Shown here piece by piece: positions 18,971 to 28,279 of a stretch of 64,000 bases of DNA. The translations under genes were made by a program, and so were the position numbers. The stretch lies in the NCBI GenBank assembly GCA_030715135.1, contig JAUYVH010000002.1:186001-250000 (forward strand). The letters are read 5' to 3'. The stretch comes from Keguizhuia sedimenti (GTDB taxonomy: Bacteria > Pseudomonadota > Gammaproteobacteria > Burkholderiales > Burkholderiaceae_D). A model generated the notes under the pieces. It ran no database searches. It was not told where the DNA came from and saw only the letters and a list, made by a program, of their open reading frames with translations. The stretch's first letter is position 1; each line of letters opens with the position of its first letter.

Positions 18971-21001
18971 TTAAACCGGTTTGATCGAACCCGGGACAAT
19001 GCTTGCGCCGAATTCACGTATCAGCGATTGCACAAACGGATCGCTTTGTATCTCTTGCTCTGCCTCGCGCTGACGTGCCGCGCGGTCGGCCAGTGCCTGC
19101 GCATTGGCAGTCTGGCGCACTGCGCCGAGTTCGGACTCGACGCGTACTGTCTTGCCGAAATGCTCGGTCAGCGCCGCAGCCAGCTTGTCCACGCTGCCCG
19201 CCGACCTCAAGGTGTCGACCGGAACACGCAATTGAAATTGCACTGCGTGTCCTTCATCGACGCATTTCACCAGTTCGCTTTGTTGCGCCAGTTGCTGTAC
19301 CACGCCGCGCACCGGCAGCGCGGCGGCCAGTTTTGGCCAGTTGCCGTCCCATCCGAGGGAAGGAAGCGGCTGCAAACTTATTTCCAGAGGCAATCCGGCA
19401 TCCGGCTCTGGCAATGGAGCACGGGTGCGTTCCGCTGTTACATCGCTTTGCTGATTTATCGGTTCAGTTTTTTTTTGAGCCGTTTCCCGCGTAACATCGC
19501 GGTGAACATCGTTTGCAACTGTTTGATTGGCGTCCGGCATTTCTTCCGATACCCAGGGCGGCAGACTATCGGACTGCGCGACGGTTTCCACCATGCGTTC
19601 CGGTTTAGGGGCCGGGGCAACGGCCGGGGCCCGGGCAACCGGTGCTGTGGCGGCCACCGCAGCCTGTCCGCGGCTTGCGCTGCGCGCTGCTTCGAGCGCT
19701 GCGCGTGCCGGGCTCATTGGAGAGCCAGCCTTGGCAGGAGCCGACGGCACGCTTGCCGGAGCGGCCGTCCTGGCCGGAACCGTCGCTGTGGCTGCGGCAA
19801 TTGCGGAATTCGCATGGGCAGCGGCTCTGGCCGGTACAGGCGGAGTCGCCGCATTGCGCACATTAGCTGTGCTGCCTACGGACTGCGGTTCAGAGCCATC
19901 CTCCAAGGGACGGAAAGCCAGCATGCGTAAAAGCGTCATCGAAAATCCCGCATATTCATCCGGCGCAAGGCCCAGCTCGTTGCGGCCGTGCACGGCAATC
20001 TGGTAGAACAGCTGCACCTCTTCCGCATCGAACACGGCGCTTAAGCGAATGATGTCGTCACGTTCGGGCAAATCCTGCGGCACGGCCGCAGGCACCGTTT
20101 GTGCCAGCGCGATGCGGTGCAAAAGCGTTCCCAGATCCTGCAACGCGGCATTATAGGAAAGGCTGCGTTCAGCCATTTCGTCCGCGACCGCCAGCAGGCT
20201 CGCGCCGTCCCTGGCGGCCAGTGCATCCAGCAAACGAACCAGATACGACTGGTCGAGCGCACCGAGCATGCCCTGCACTGCTTCCAGCGTGACCTTGCCG
20301 GCAGCATAAGCAATTGCCTGGTCGGTCAGGGACAATGCATCGCGCATCGAGCCTTGCGCACCCTGAGCAAGCAGACGCAAGGCAGGCGGATCGAATTCCA
20401 CGCTTTCCTGCTGCAGGATATTTTCCAGGTGTCCGACGATATGGCCGGGCGGCATTTGTTTCAGGTTGAACTGCAGGCAGCGCGACAGCACCGTGACCGG
20501 GATCTTCTGCGGGTCAGTGGTCGCGAGAATGAATTTGACGTGTTCGGGCGGCTCTTCCAGCGTTTTGAGCATGGAATTGAAGGCATGATTGGTCAGCATG
20601 TGGACTTCGTCGATCATGTAGACCTTGAAGCGCGCATTCGAAGGCGCGTACACGGCCTGCTCCAGCAGTTGCGCCATTTCATCGACACCACGGTTGGACG
20701 CCGCGTCCATTTCGATGTAATCCACAAAACGGCCTGCATCGATCGCCACGCAAGCTTCGCACACACCGCAAGGCTGCGCCGTGATGCCACCCTGTCCATC
20801 CGGCCCCTGGCAATTGAGCGACTTGGCCAGGATACGCGAAAGCGTAGTCTTGCCGACGCCGCGCGTGCCGGTAAACAGGTAGGCATGGTGCAGGCGCTTT
20901 TGCTCCAGCGCATGCGTCAGCGCCCGCACGACGTGCTCTTGCCCTACGAGCTGTTCAAAGCTTTTGGGGCGGTACTTGCGGGCGAGAACTTGATAGGACA
21001 T
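18971..21001 (-). CDS. dnaX: DNA polymerase III subunit tau (and probable gamma)
   Basis: Clamp-loader ATPase of the replicative polymerase. Residues 1-370 hold the AAA+ core: Walker A FTGTRGVGKTTLSR (about 43-56), a zinc module with cysteines near 64-82 (CQGPDGQ...CGVCEAC), DEVHML and the sensor motifs. A Pro/Ala-rich linker (about 380-500) follows, then the tau-specific C-terminal part that binds polymerase and helicase. 676 residues. At codons 509-512 lies a run of nine A (minus strand, 19476-19468). A -1 shift there reads AAC TGA and a +1 shift reads CTG AAC CGA TAA, so slippage would give a ~512-514-residue gamma form. First gene of the ybaB-recR transcript. Confidence 0.96.
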   Translation of the reverse strand: MSYQVLARKYRPKSFEQLVGQEHVVRALTHALEQKRLHHAYLFTGTRGVGKTTLSRILAKSLNCQGPDGQGGITAQPCGVCEACVAIDAGRFVDYIEMDAASNRGVDEMAQLLEQAVYAPSNARFKVYMIDEVHMLTNHAFNSMLKTLEEPPEHVKFILATTDPQKIPVTVLSRCLQFNLKQMPPGHIVGHLENILQQESVEFDPPALRLLAQGAQGSMRDALSLTDQAIAYAAGKVTLEAVQGMLGALDQSYLVRLLDALAARDGASLLAVADEMAERSLSYNAALQDLGTLLHRIALAQTVPAAVPQDLPERDDIIRLSAVFDAEEVQLFYQIAVHGRNELGLAPDEYAGFSMTLLRMLAFRPLEDGSEPQSVGSTANVRNAATPPVPARAAAHANSAIAAATATVPARTAAPASVPSAPAKAGSPMSPARAALEAARSASRGQAAVAATAPVARAPAVAPAPKPERMVETVAQSDSLPPWVSEEMPDANQTVANDVHRDVTRETAQKKTEPINQQSDVTAERTRAPLPEPDAGLPLEISLQPLPSLGWDGNWPKLAAALPVRGVVQQLAQQSELVKCVDEGHAVQFQLRVPVDTLRSAGSVDKLAAALTEHFGKTVRVESELGAVRQTANAQALADRAARQREAEQEIQSDPFVQSLIREFGASIVPGSIKPV
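19468..19476 (-). promoter_or_regulatory. dnaX: A9 slippage tract inside dnaX
   Basis: On the coding strand the reading is CAA AAA AAA ACT, containing the heptamer A AAA AAA in phase for -1 slippage. Both alternative frames meet a stop within one to three codons after the tract. The layout resembles the dnaX slippage sites known from E. coli (ribosomal) and Thermus (transcriptional). Function here is inferred. Confidence 0.6.
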
Positions 21002-21189
21002 AGGCGTACCGGAATTTCAGATCAAGCAGCATTTTACCCTACAGTGGGTCCGGTTCCGAAGTCGAATGAGAAGTTAGAAATGCTGCTCCGCAACAGACAG
21101 CAAGCGCGAATAATCAGCGCAAAAATTCCGGGTTTAGCCACGCAATGTCATAAAAAATTGACAAGACAGCAAGCATCTTCACATATTGC

Positions 21190-21217
21190 TTGACCCGTAA
21201 TCGGAAAGGATTATTGT
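21190..21217 (+). promoter_or_regulatory. Candidate sigma-70 promoter for the aidB-like gene
   Basis: TTGACC (21190-21195), a 16-base spacer and TATTGT (21212-21217) lie 40 bases upstream of the start at 21257. The match is fair, not perfect. Confidence 0.4.
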
Positions 21218-21256
21218 CAGAAATAACCCGCCGTTCATCATGTCCGTCTTTCTTGT

Positions 21257-22900
21257 ATGCGACCTCCTGCCCAAACCGTCAGCAACCAGGTTCCGGACCT
21301 TGCTGATTACAATTTATTTACTGCCGATACGGCGCTTGCAGAGGGCGTCAGGTGCTTTCATGCTGGTTGGCATAGCAGGCATCTTGTGCAATTAGGCGAG
21401 CGGCTTGGCCAATCCGAGGTCATGCGCCTGGGCGAACCGGCCAATCGGCACCCGCCCGAACTGCTGACGCATGACCGGCTTGGAAACCGCATCGACCAGG
21501 TCGAATTTCATCCGAGCTGGCATGAGTTGCTTGGCATGCTGCGACAGGAAAACCTGCATGCCTTGCCATGGATGCAGCCCGGGCAAGGCGCACATGTCGC
21601 ACGCGCTGCCGGATATTTCATGCACGGGCAAATCGAAGCCGGTTCGCTCTGCCCCACTACCATGACTTTCGCCTCGATCCCGGTATTGCGCGAGGAGCCC
21701 GCCTTGTATGCCGCGCTGCAGCCGAAACTGTTTTCGTGCACGCACGATCCGCGCGACCTGCCGATCCGGCAAAAAGAATCGATACTGATCGGCATGGGCA
21801 TGACGGAAAAGCAAGGCGGGTCGGACCTGCGTACCAATACGGCGCTTGCACGGCCGATTGGAGCGGGCGGCCGCGGAATGGAATACCGGCTTAGCGGACA
21901 CAAGTGGTTCTTTTCCGCGCCGATGTGCGATGCGCACCTGGTGCTGGCGCAAAGCGGCGGCGGGCTGTCCTGCTTTTTCGTGCCGCGCTGGCGGCCGGAC
22001 GGCAGCAAAAATGCGATCTTCATCCAGCGCCTGAAGGACAAGCTCGGCAATCGTTCCAATTCCAGCAGCGAAGTCGAATTTCAGGATGCATACGGCGTGA
22101 TGGTCGGCGAAGAGAATCGCGGGATTGCCACCATCATCGAAATGGCAAATTACACGCGGCTGGACTGCGTCATCGGCAGCGCAGCATTGATGCGCCAGGC
22201 TTTTTCGCAGGCGGCGCATCATGCGCAGCATCGGATGGCATTCGGCCGTTATCTGTCAGAGCAGCCATTGATGCTGAATGTGCTGTGCGACCTCGCGCTG
22301 GAAAGCGAGGCGGCGACCTGGCTGATGCTGCGCCTGGCCAGGGCCTGCGACTCCCCGGACGATCCATTGCAGCACGCATGGCGGCGTATCGTCACCCCTG
22401 CCGCGAAGTTCTGGATCTGCAAGCGCGCAATCGAAGTCACGGGCGAATGCATGGAGATCTGGGGCGGAAACGGCTATGTGGAAAATGCGCCGATGGCCCG
22501 ACTGTACCGCGAAGCACCTGTCAATTCGATCTGGGAAGGATCGGGCAATGTGATGTGCCTGGACATGCTGCGGGCAATGGAACGTAATCCGCAGGGCCTT
22601 GAAAACCTGCTAGGTGAACTGGACGAAACCTCTTCTGAGCATCCGACGCTGCACAGCACGGTTTCTTCGCTGCACAGTGCGCTTTCCCTTTCCGGCGCTG
22701 AGCGGAAACCACAGGCTCGTCGCATCGCACAGGCCCTGATTATTGCGATTCAGGGCAGCCTGCTTTTGCGCCATGCTCCCAACTTCATGGCTGAAGCATT
22801 CATCAAAAGCCGGAGCGATCCGGCAGCGGGCCGCGTTTTCGGATCAATGCCCTCCGCAACGGTTCAGCAGGCGATCCTGGATCGTGCCTGGCCTGCCTGA
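21257..22900 (+). CDS. Acyl-CoA dehydrogenase, AidB-like
   Basis: FAD enzyme of the acyl-CoA dehydrogenase superfamily, AidB branch. In E. coli, AidB is induced by alkylating agents and can bind DNA. 547 residues against about 541. Landmarks are GMGMTEKQGGSDLRTNT (about residues 176-192), the YRLSGHKWFFSAP block, NYTRLDCVIGSAALMRQAF and the C-terminal ECMEIWGGNGYVENAPMARLYREAPVNSIWEGSGN. The gene stands alone, divergent from dnaX. Whether it serves DNA protection or acyl-CoA oxidation cannot be decided here. Confidence 0.88.
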   Translation: MRPPAQTVSNQVPDLADYNLFTADTALAEGVRCFHAGWHSRHLVQLGERLGQSEVMRLGEPANRHPPELLTHDRLGNRIDQVEFHPSWHELLGMLRQENLHALPWMQPGQGAHVARAAGYFMHGQIEAGSLCPTTMTFASIPVLREEPALYAALQPKLFSCTHDPRDLPIRQKESILIGMGMTEKQGGSDLRTNTALARPIGAGGRGMEYRLSGHKWFFSAPMCDAHLVLAQSGGGLSCFFVPRWRPDGSKNAIFIQRLKDKLGNRSNSSSEVEFQDAYGVMVGEENRGIATIIEMANYTRLDCVIGSAALMRQAFSQAAHHAQHRMAFGRYLSEQPLMLNVLCDLALESEAATWLMLRLARACDSPDDPLQHAWRRIVTPAAKFWICKRAIEVTGECMEIWGGNGYVENAPMARLYREAPVNSIWEGSGNVMCLDMLRAMERNPQGLENLLGELDETSSEHPTLHSTVSSLHSALSLSGAERKPQARRIAQALIIAIQGSLLLRHAPNFMAEAFIKSRSDPAAGRVFGSMPSATVQQAILDRAWPA

Positions 22901-22920
22901 CCGGCCCTGTCGGGAAAACC

Positions 22921-25900
22921 CTAAGCCTTTATCGCCTGCGGCGCAAGTTCTGCATCGCCTTCAAGCTTCAGCGGACCGCTCCCGCTGAAGCGATCCAGAT
23001 ACAGATAGATCACCGGCGTGATGAACAGGGTGATGACCTGCGACACCAGCAAGCCGCCGACGATGGCAACACCAAGCGGCTGGCGTAGTTCCGCGCCGGC
23101 GCCCAGCGCAAACGCGATAGGCAGCACGCCCATCAAAGCCGCCAGGGTCGTCATCATGATCGGGCGGAAACGCAGCAGGCAGGCTGTACGGATTGCCTCG
23201 GCAGGATTCATGCCTTGAGTGCGTTGCGCATCCAGCGCAAAGTCGATCATCATGATTGCATTTTTCTTCACGATGCCGATCAGCATCAGGATACCGATGG
23301 TGGCGATCAGCGTCAGCTCGAATCCGAACAGCTTCAGCGCAAGCAATGCGCCGACGGCCGCCGACGGCAAACCGGCCAGGATCGTGATCGGATGGATATA
23401 GCTCTCGTACAGCACGCCGAGCAGGATATAAATCACCACGATCGCCAGGATCAGCAACGCCGTCTGGCTTCCCTGCGAGGACTGGAATACGGCCGCGTCA
23501 CCTGCGTAAGAAGTAATGATGCTGGGCGGCATGCCGAGCGATGTCTTGATCTCTGCCAGGCGATTGCTGGCCTCTCCCAAGGGCGCATCCGGTGCAAGGT
23601 TGAAAGCTACCGTCACCGCCTGCAATTGTCCCTGGTGATTGACGGACACCGGCCCAGCGGAACGCTGCACGCTTGCCAGGCTCATCAGCGGCACCAGTGC
23701 TCCGGTTCTGCTGCGTACATAAATCTTGCTTAGATCGGACTCGTCCTGCCGACCCGAATCCGCATCCTGCAGAATCACCTGGTAGCTGTTGCTGCTGGTG
23801 AAAATCGTCGAAACCTGTCGGTCGCCGAAGGCGCTGTACAAGGCGGTACGGATGTCGTCGATCTGCACGCCTGCGGCATTGGCGCGGTCGCGGTCGATAT
23901 CGACCACCGCCTGCAAGCCTTTCATCTGCGCATCGCTGGTCACATCCCGGAAGATCGGGTCTGCGCGCATTCTCACCTGCAGTTGCTCCGCCCAATCGGT
24001 CAACTCATCCGCGGAGACACTTTGCAGTACATACTGATAGCGGCTCTTGCTGGCACGCCCGCCGAGCCGCAGGTTCTGCACAGGCGAGAGAAAAACGGAT
24101 ACGCCGGGATTGCGGTTTAGCTTGCCGCGCATTTCTTCCAGCAGCTTCTCCATCGGCTTTCGCTCATTGCGCGGCTTAAGCGCAATGAATATGAAGCCGG
24201 TATTGCTTCCCGTTACACGCGCGGCAACCGTGGCGACATTCGGATCATTCTGGATAATATCGGCGGCATTTCTCACCATCGCCACCATCGCCGGATATGA
24301 GACATCCTGCGGGCCTTCGATGGTGCCGGTGATTTGTCCGATATCTTCGCTAGGAAAGAAGCCTTTGGGAATGGTGATGAACAGGAATGCCGTCAATGCG
24401 AAGGTCGCGGCTGCAATACCAAGCACGATCTTGCGCTTGTCCAGGCACCAATCCAATCCTTTCGCATAGGCGCCCAGCGTCGCCTGGAACGCCCGCTCGA
24501 AGTGCCGTCCCAGCCAGGTATCGTTTTCATGGCTATCATGCCTGAGGTAGCGGCTGCACAGCATCGGTACTAATGTCAGCGACACCACCGCCGACACCAG
24601 GATCGCCAGCGACACCACGGCCGCGAATTCGTGGAACATCAGACCGATCACGCCCGGCATGAAAAAGATCGGGATGAAGACTGCGACCAGCGAAATCGAA
24701 ATCGACAGGATGGTGAAGCTGACTTCGCGCGATCCCTTCAAGGCAGCTTCCAGCGGCGCCATGCCCTCCTCCATATGGCGCACGATATTTTCCAGCATCA
24801 CGATGGCGTCATCGACCACCAGGCCGACGGCGATCGTAATGCCCAACAGGGAAATATTGTTCAGGCTGTAACCCAGCCAGTACATCAGGGCGCAGCAGCC
24901 TATTAGCGAGATCGGCAGCGACAACACCGGAATGACGGTGGCGCGCAGACGCTTCAAGAAGAGGAAAATCACCAGCACGACCAAGGCAACGGTCAATGCC
25001 AGCGTGTGCTTGACGTCGGCGATGGACTCGCGGATCGACACCGAGCGGTCGTTCATTACGCGCACATTGACCGACGCCGGCAACTGGTCCCTGAACTGGG
25101 GAAGCGTTGCCTTGACCGCATCGACCACCTCCACGGTATTGGCGTTCGGCTGACGCTGCACTCCCAGGATGATAGACGGCTCGCCGTTGGCCCAGCTGCC
25201 GCTCTTGGCGGATTCGACGCTGTCTTCCACCAGGGCCACGTCTTTCAAACGGGTGACCGCGCCATTCTTGCTGCTGATGATGATATTGCTGAAGGCTTCG
25301 GCATTGCGCAATTGCTTGTTGGCCTGCAAGGTAAGGCTCTGGCGCGGACCGTCCAGCACGCCGACCGGCGTATTGGCATTGGCGCCCTGGATTGCGTTTG
25401 CCAATTCGTCCATCGTCATGTTGCGCGCGGCCAGTTCATCGGGCTTGGTCTTGACACGCACCGCATAGCGGCGCTGTCCGAAAACCGACACCTGCGCCAC
25501 GCCATTAATGGTGGAGAGCGAAGGTGAAATCAGGTTTTCTGCATACTCATTCAGCTCGGACAGTGAAATTGATGGCGACGTCAGGGCAACCAGCAAAACG
25601 GACTGGTCCGCCGGATTAACCTTCCGATACGCGGGAAGCGAGGTCATTTCATCCGGCAGGCTGCGCTGTGCGCGCAGCAAGGCGGCCTGCACGTCGACCG
25701 CCGCCGCATCGATGTCGCGGTCGGGATTGAATTCCAGCGTGATCGAGGTATTGCCGAGGGTGCTGCTCGAGCTGATCATCGCCAGTCCCTCGATAGTGGA
25801 AAACTGCTTTTCAAGCGGCGTGGCGACAGATGCCGCCATGATCTCCGGGCTGGCGCCTGGCAGCGATCCGGTCACATTGATGATCGGCGTGTTATAGCTT

Positions 25901-26013
25901 GGCAGCGCTGCGATCGGCAAGCCGAGATAAGCAAATGCGCCGACCACCACAATGGCGATCGAAAGCAGCACCGTCATTACCGGCCGCCGTATGCAGAGTT
26001 CTGAGATATTCAC
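22921..26013 (-). CDS. RND efflux transporter permease (AcrB/MdtBC type)
   Basis: Inner-membrane proton-driven exporter, 1030 residues, the normal size. It has two repeats of six spans with large periplasmic loops. The proton-relay pair in TM4 (GLVVDDAIVMLENI, the two Asp) and the TM10 lysine (IGIVKKNAIMMIDFAL) are intact. It starts MNISELCIRRPVMTVLLSIAIVVVG as in MdtB/MdtC-like pumps. It lies 87 bp after its adaptor gene on the same strand. No outer-membrane channel gene is in the window. The substrate is unknown. Confidence 0.93.
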   Translation of the reverse strand: MNISELCIRRPVMTVLLSIAIVVVGAFAYLGLPIAALPSYNTPIINVTGSLPGASPEIMAASVATPLEKQFSTIEGLAMISSSSTLGNTSITLEFNPDRDIDAAAVDVQAALLRAQRSLPDEMTSLPAYRKVNPADQSVLLVALTSPSISLSELNEYAENLISPSLSTINGVAQVSVFGQRRYAVRVKTKPDELAARNMTMDELANAIQGANANTPVGVLDGPRQSLTLQANKQLRNAEAFSNIIISSKNGAVTRLKDVALVEDSVESAKSGSWANGEPSIILGVQRQPNANTVEVVDAVKATLPQFRDQLPASVNVRVMNDRSVSIRESIADVKHTLALTVALVVLVIFLFLKRLRATVIPVLSLPISLIGCCALMYWLGYSLNNISLLGITIAVGLVVDDAIVMLENIVRHMEEGMAPLEAALKGSREVSFTILSISISLVAVFIPIFFMPGVIGLMFHEFAAVVSLAILVSAVVSLTLVPMLCSRYLRHDSHENDTWLGRHFERAFQATLGAYAKGLDWCLDKRKIVLGIAAATFALTAFLFITIPKGFFPSEDIGQITGTIEGPQDVSYPAMVAMVRNAADIIQNDPNVATVAARVTGSNTGFIFIALKPRNERKPMEKLLEEMRGKLNRNPGVSVFLSPVQNLRLGGRASKSRYQYVLQSVSADELTDWAEQLQVRMRADPIFRDVTSDAQMKGLQAVVDIDRDRANAAGVQIDDIRTALYSAFGDRQVSTIFTSSNSYQVILQDADSGRQDESDLSKIYVRSRTGALVPLMSLASVQRSAGPVSVNHQGQLQAVTVAFNLAPDAPLGEASNRLAEIKTSLGMPPSIITSYAGDAAVFQSSQGSQTALLILAIVVIYILLGVLYESYIHPITILAGLPSAAVGALLALKLFGFELTLIATIGILMLIGIVKKNAIMMIDFALDAQRTQGMNPAEAIRTACLLRFRPIMMTTLAALMGVLPIAFALGAGAELRQPLGVAIVGGLLVSQVITLFITPVIYLYLDRFSGSGPLKLEGDAELAPQAIKA

Positions 26014-26100
26014 GTTGCGTTTACCTGACCTTGGAAGCTTAATCGATGCTTAGCTGCTACCTAAGCAGCTCCGTCGGCTGCCCCTCATGCAGCAAGAATT

Positions 26101-27249
26101 TTATGCTGCGGCGCTTTTCTTTTCTGACTCGGCAGGAGGCGCAGCGTCCGCTTCCTTGACTTTGGAGTTTGGCCGCAAGTTCTGCGTACCTTCCACCACG
26201 ACGCGCGCACCGGCCGCCAATCCACCAACGGCTGCTTGGCCATCCTCCACGGTAAGCACTTCCACCTTCTGCTTCCTGACTGTATTGTCCGGCTGAACGA
26301 CATATACGAATCGCTCATCCGGTCCGGTAACGATCGCTTGCGAAGGAATGGCCACGGCATCCGGCAGCGTTCGCGCAACCATCCTGACGTTGACAAAGGT
26401 GCCCGGCCACAATCTGCGATCCGTGTTATTGAATTGCGCCTTCATCCGGATCGTGCCGCTTTGCGCATCGGCAGCATTGTCGATGAAGAAGAGCTTGCCC
26501 TCCAGTTCCTGCCCGCCTGACAACTCGGCCACCACCGGAGCACCGCCGCCGCGATAGTTGGCCATGATGTGTCCGAGCTCGCGCTCCGGGACGGAAAAAC
26601 TGACTGCTATCGGATCAATCTGCGAAATGATGACCATGGGCATGCCGCCCGGTTGCGCAAGGCTGCCCGGATGTACATTGATTGCGCCGAGCCGTCCACT
26701 AATGCTTGCCGTGATTTTATTGTTTGAAAGGGCAACCGAACTGGATTTGACGGCTGCCTGGTTGGCCTGCAAGTTGCCGCGCAATGCTTCTACCCGCGCG
26801 CGTGCTGTATCGACGACTGCCTGGGATACAAACCTCTTGGCGAACAATTCCTGATTACGTTTGTACGCGGCTTCCGCTTCGATCAGTTCGGCCCGGTCGC
26901 TGGCAACCTGCGCCTGGCTTCGTTCGACATTCGAGATATCGGTGCGCTGGTCGAGGGTAAAGAGGAGCTGACCCGCACGCACATCCTGGCCCTCGCGCAC
27001 ATGGACGCCGCGAACGATGTTTTGTGTCTGAGGGCGTACCTCCACCGTATTGAATGCGACGACGTAACCGTTCGCATGGATGGTGATCGGGATGGACTTT
27101 TTCTCGGCAAGTCCGGTTTTGACAGTCTGCACCGAGGTGCGAGCCTGCTGTTTGCCGCTATTGCTTTGCTTCGGCCAGAACATATAAACCACTGCGCCGA
27201 TGCCCAGGATCGCCAATCCGAGAAAAAAATGCTTTTGTCTTGCATGCAT
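26101..27249 (-). CDS. RND efflux periplasmic adaptor (membrane fusion protein)
   Basis: Links the RND permease to an outer-membrane channel. An N-terminal membrane anchor (residues 8-24) is followed by barrel-sandwich halves (VEVRPQTQNIVRGVHVREGQDVRAGQLLFTLD and ISGRLGAINVHPGSLAQPG) around a helical hairpin of about 75 residues. Beta-barrel and membrane-proximal domains follow (RLWPGTFVNVRM, AIPSQAIVTGPDERFVYVV). 382 residues, typical. First gene of the pump operon, divergent from a marR gene whose product probably controls it. Confidence 0.92.
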   Translation of the reverse strand: MHARQKHFFLGLAILGIGAVVYMFWPKQSNSGKQQARTSVQTVKTGLAEKKSIPITIHANGYVVAFNTVEVRPQTQNIVRGVHVREGQDVRAGQLLFTLDQRTDISNVERSQAQVASDRAELIEAEAAYKRNQELFAKRFVSQAVVDTARARVEALRGNLQANQAAVKSSSVALSNNKITASISGRLGAINVHPGSLAQPGGMPMVIISQIDPIAVSFSVPERELGHIMANYRGGGAPVVAELSGGQELEGKLFFIDNAADAQSGTIRMKAQFNNTDRRLWPGTFVNVRMVARTLPDAVAIPSQAIVTGPDERFVYVVQPDNTVRKQKVEVLTVEDGQAAVGGLAAGARVVVEGTQNLRPNSKVKEADAAPPAESEKKSAAA

Positions 27250-27343
27250 GGTGTTTCAGAAGATCAGGTGTTCGCGAATAGAGAAGAACGCTTATAACAC
27301 ATTGCAAAAACACATTGTATTAAAGCAGCAGGGCAGCAAAAAT

Positions 27344-27364
27344 TTAGTTAGCTATGCTAACGAA
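27344..27364. promoter_or_regulatory. Candidate MarR operator 1
   Basis: GTTAGC-TAT-GCTAAC (27347-27361) is a perfect inverted repeat in the divergent marR/pump control region. It resembles the TTAGC..GCTAA half-sites typical of SlyA/MarR-family operators. Confidence 0.55.
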
Positions 27365-27387
27365 TCAAGATACCATATTATCTTTGA
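27365..27387. promoter_or_regulatory. Candidate MarR operator 2
   Basis: AAGATA-CCATAT-TATCTT (27367-27384) is a second perfect inverted repeat, immediately next to operator 1 and about 30 bp before the marR start. TC/GA flanks extend the symmetry with one bulged T. Confidence 0.4.
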
Positions 27388-27417
27388 TCCCGACTACCCT
27401 GAACTTCAATTTGAACC

Positions 27418-27879
27418 ATGAGCAAGAGCGGCATAAAACGATCCATTCCAAGCGACCTGCAACGCGAACTGGGTCAGGCCATTGGCGACGTTTCACGCGC
27501 ATGGCGCTATGAGATGAACTTGCGCCTGAAACCTTTCGGATTGAATCTGTCGATGCGACAAGTCCTGGTTCAACTGCATCGTCACCCGGAAGGCCTGGTA
27601 CAGAAGGAGCTGGCCCGCAAATTGAGTATCGAGGAACCCACCCTGGCGCGCCTACTGGATCAGTTGGAAAAGAAAGAATGGGTCAGGCGCTTGCCCTCTG
27701 AAGACGACAAGCGCTGCAAATTCTCGAAATTGACCCCGAAAGCCGCCAAACAAATACGGATCATTGAAAAACTGTCGCAGCAACTGCGCAGGGAAATGAT
27801 GCACGGACTCGAACAAGATGAGATGCAAGCCGGCCTGCAGATATTGAGCCGCATGCGAACTAATCTGCATGCAATGTAA
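27418..27879 (+). CDS. MarR-family transcriptional regulator
   Basis: Winged-helix dimeric repressor of 153 residues. The DNA-binding part spans about residues 45-110 (MRQVLVQLHRHPEGLVQKELARKLSIEEPTLARLLDQLEKKEWVRRL, then the wing with EDDKRCKFSKLT). It is transcribed away from the RND pump operon, with two inverted repeats between them, the usual layout for local autorepression and pump control. The TAA stop lies in the first of three 15-bp tandem repeats. The inducer is unknown. Confidence 0.9.
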   Translation: MSKSGIKRSIPSDLQRELGQAIGDVSRAWRYEMNLRLKPFGLNLSMRQVLVQLHRHPEGLVQKELARKLSIEEPTLARLLDQLEKKEWVRRLPSEDDKRCKFSKLTPKAAKQIRIIEKLSQQLRREMMHGLEQDEMQAGLQILSRMRTNLHAM

Positions 27880-27918
27880 GCGTTGATCATGCAAGCGTTG
27901 ACAATGCAAGCGTTGATA
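27874..27918 (+). repeat. Three tandem 15-bp repeats at the end of marR
   Basis: Units ATGTAAGCGTTGATC, ATGCAAGCGTTGACA and ATGCAAGCGTTGATA lie head to tail. The marR stop TAA is in unit 1 where units 2 and 3 have CAA. The units are in frame (5 codons each), so reading through would add 18 residues. Confidence 0.8.
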
Positions 27919-28279
27919 TTGATGCCTTGCAAATAAGGCCTTGAACTGCGTGACCGAACTGCGTGGCCTGTTTCGGAAAGAATGTGCGGATGAATACCCG
28001 TGATGAAGGAAGAGGCGAGCCTTGTCTGCGGCACTTGTGGGAAACGGCTGTGGCTGCTTCGTTCCCGACCTGACCAGATTCACCATGCCACAATGCGCAG
28101 GGGCCCGCCGACATGAATTTTAACAGCAAAGCGCCCGCGCCGCTTCTTAAATTTCGGCTGAATCAGTCACACCCGCCGAAGCATCCGGTATGTTTCCCCA
28201 GAGGCTTGCCCTATGATCAAGCTTATATTTGTTCGTTACCGCGGATGTTTTAATGCAGGCTTCAACGCGTTTGAATGCT
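27880..28279. other. Intergenic region between marR and ubiD
   Basis: Convergent gap of 400 bases. Apart from the tandem repeat at its left edge, no gene, terminator or repeat was seen. Confidence 0.5.

Noticed and set aside
21002-21256. 4.5S (SRP) RNA near dnaX
   Set aside because: No conserved tetraloop/asymmetric-loop pattern was recognised in the gap.
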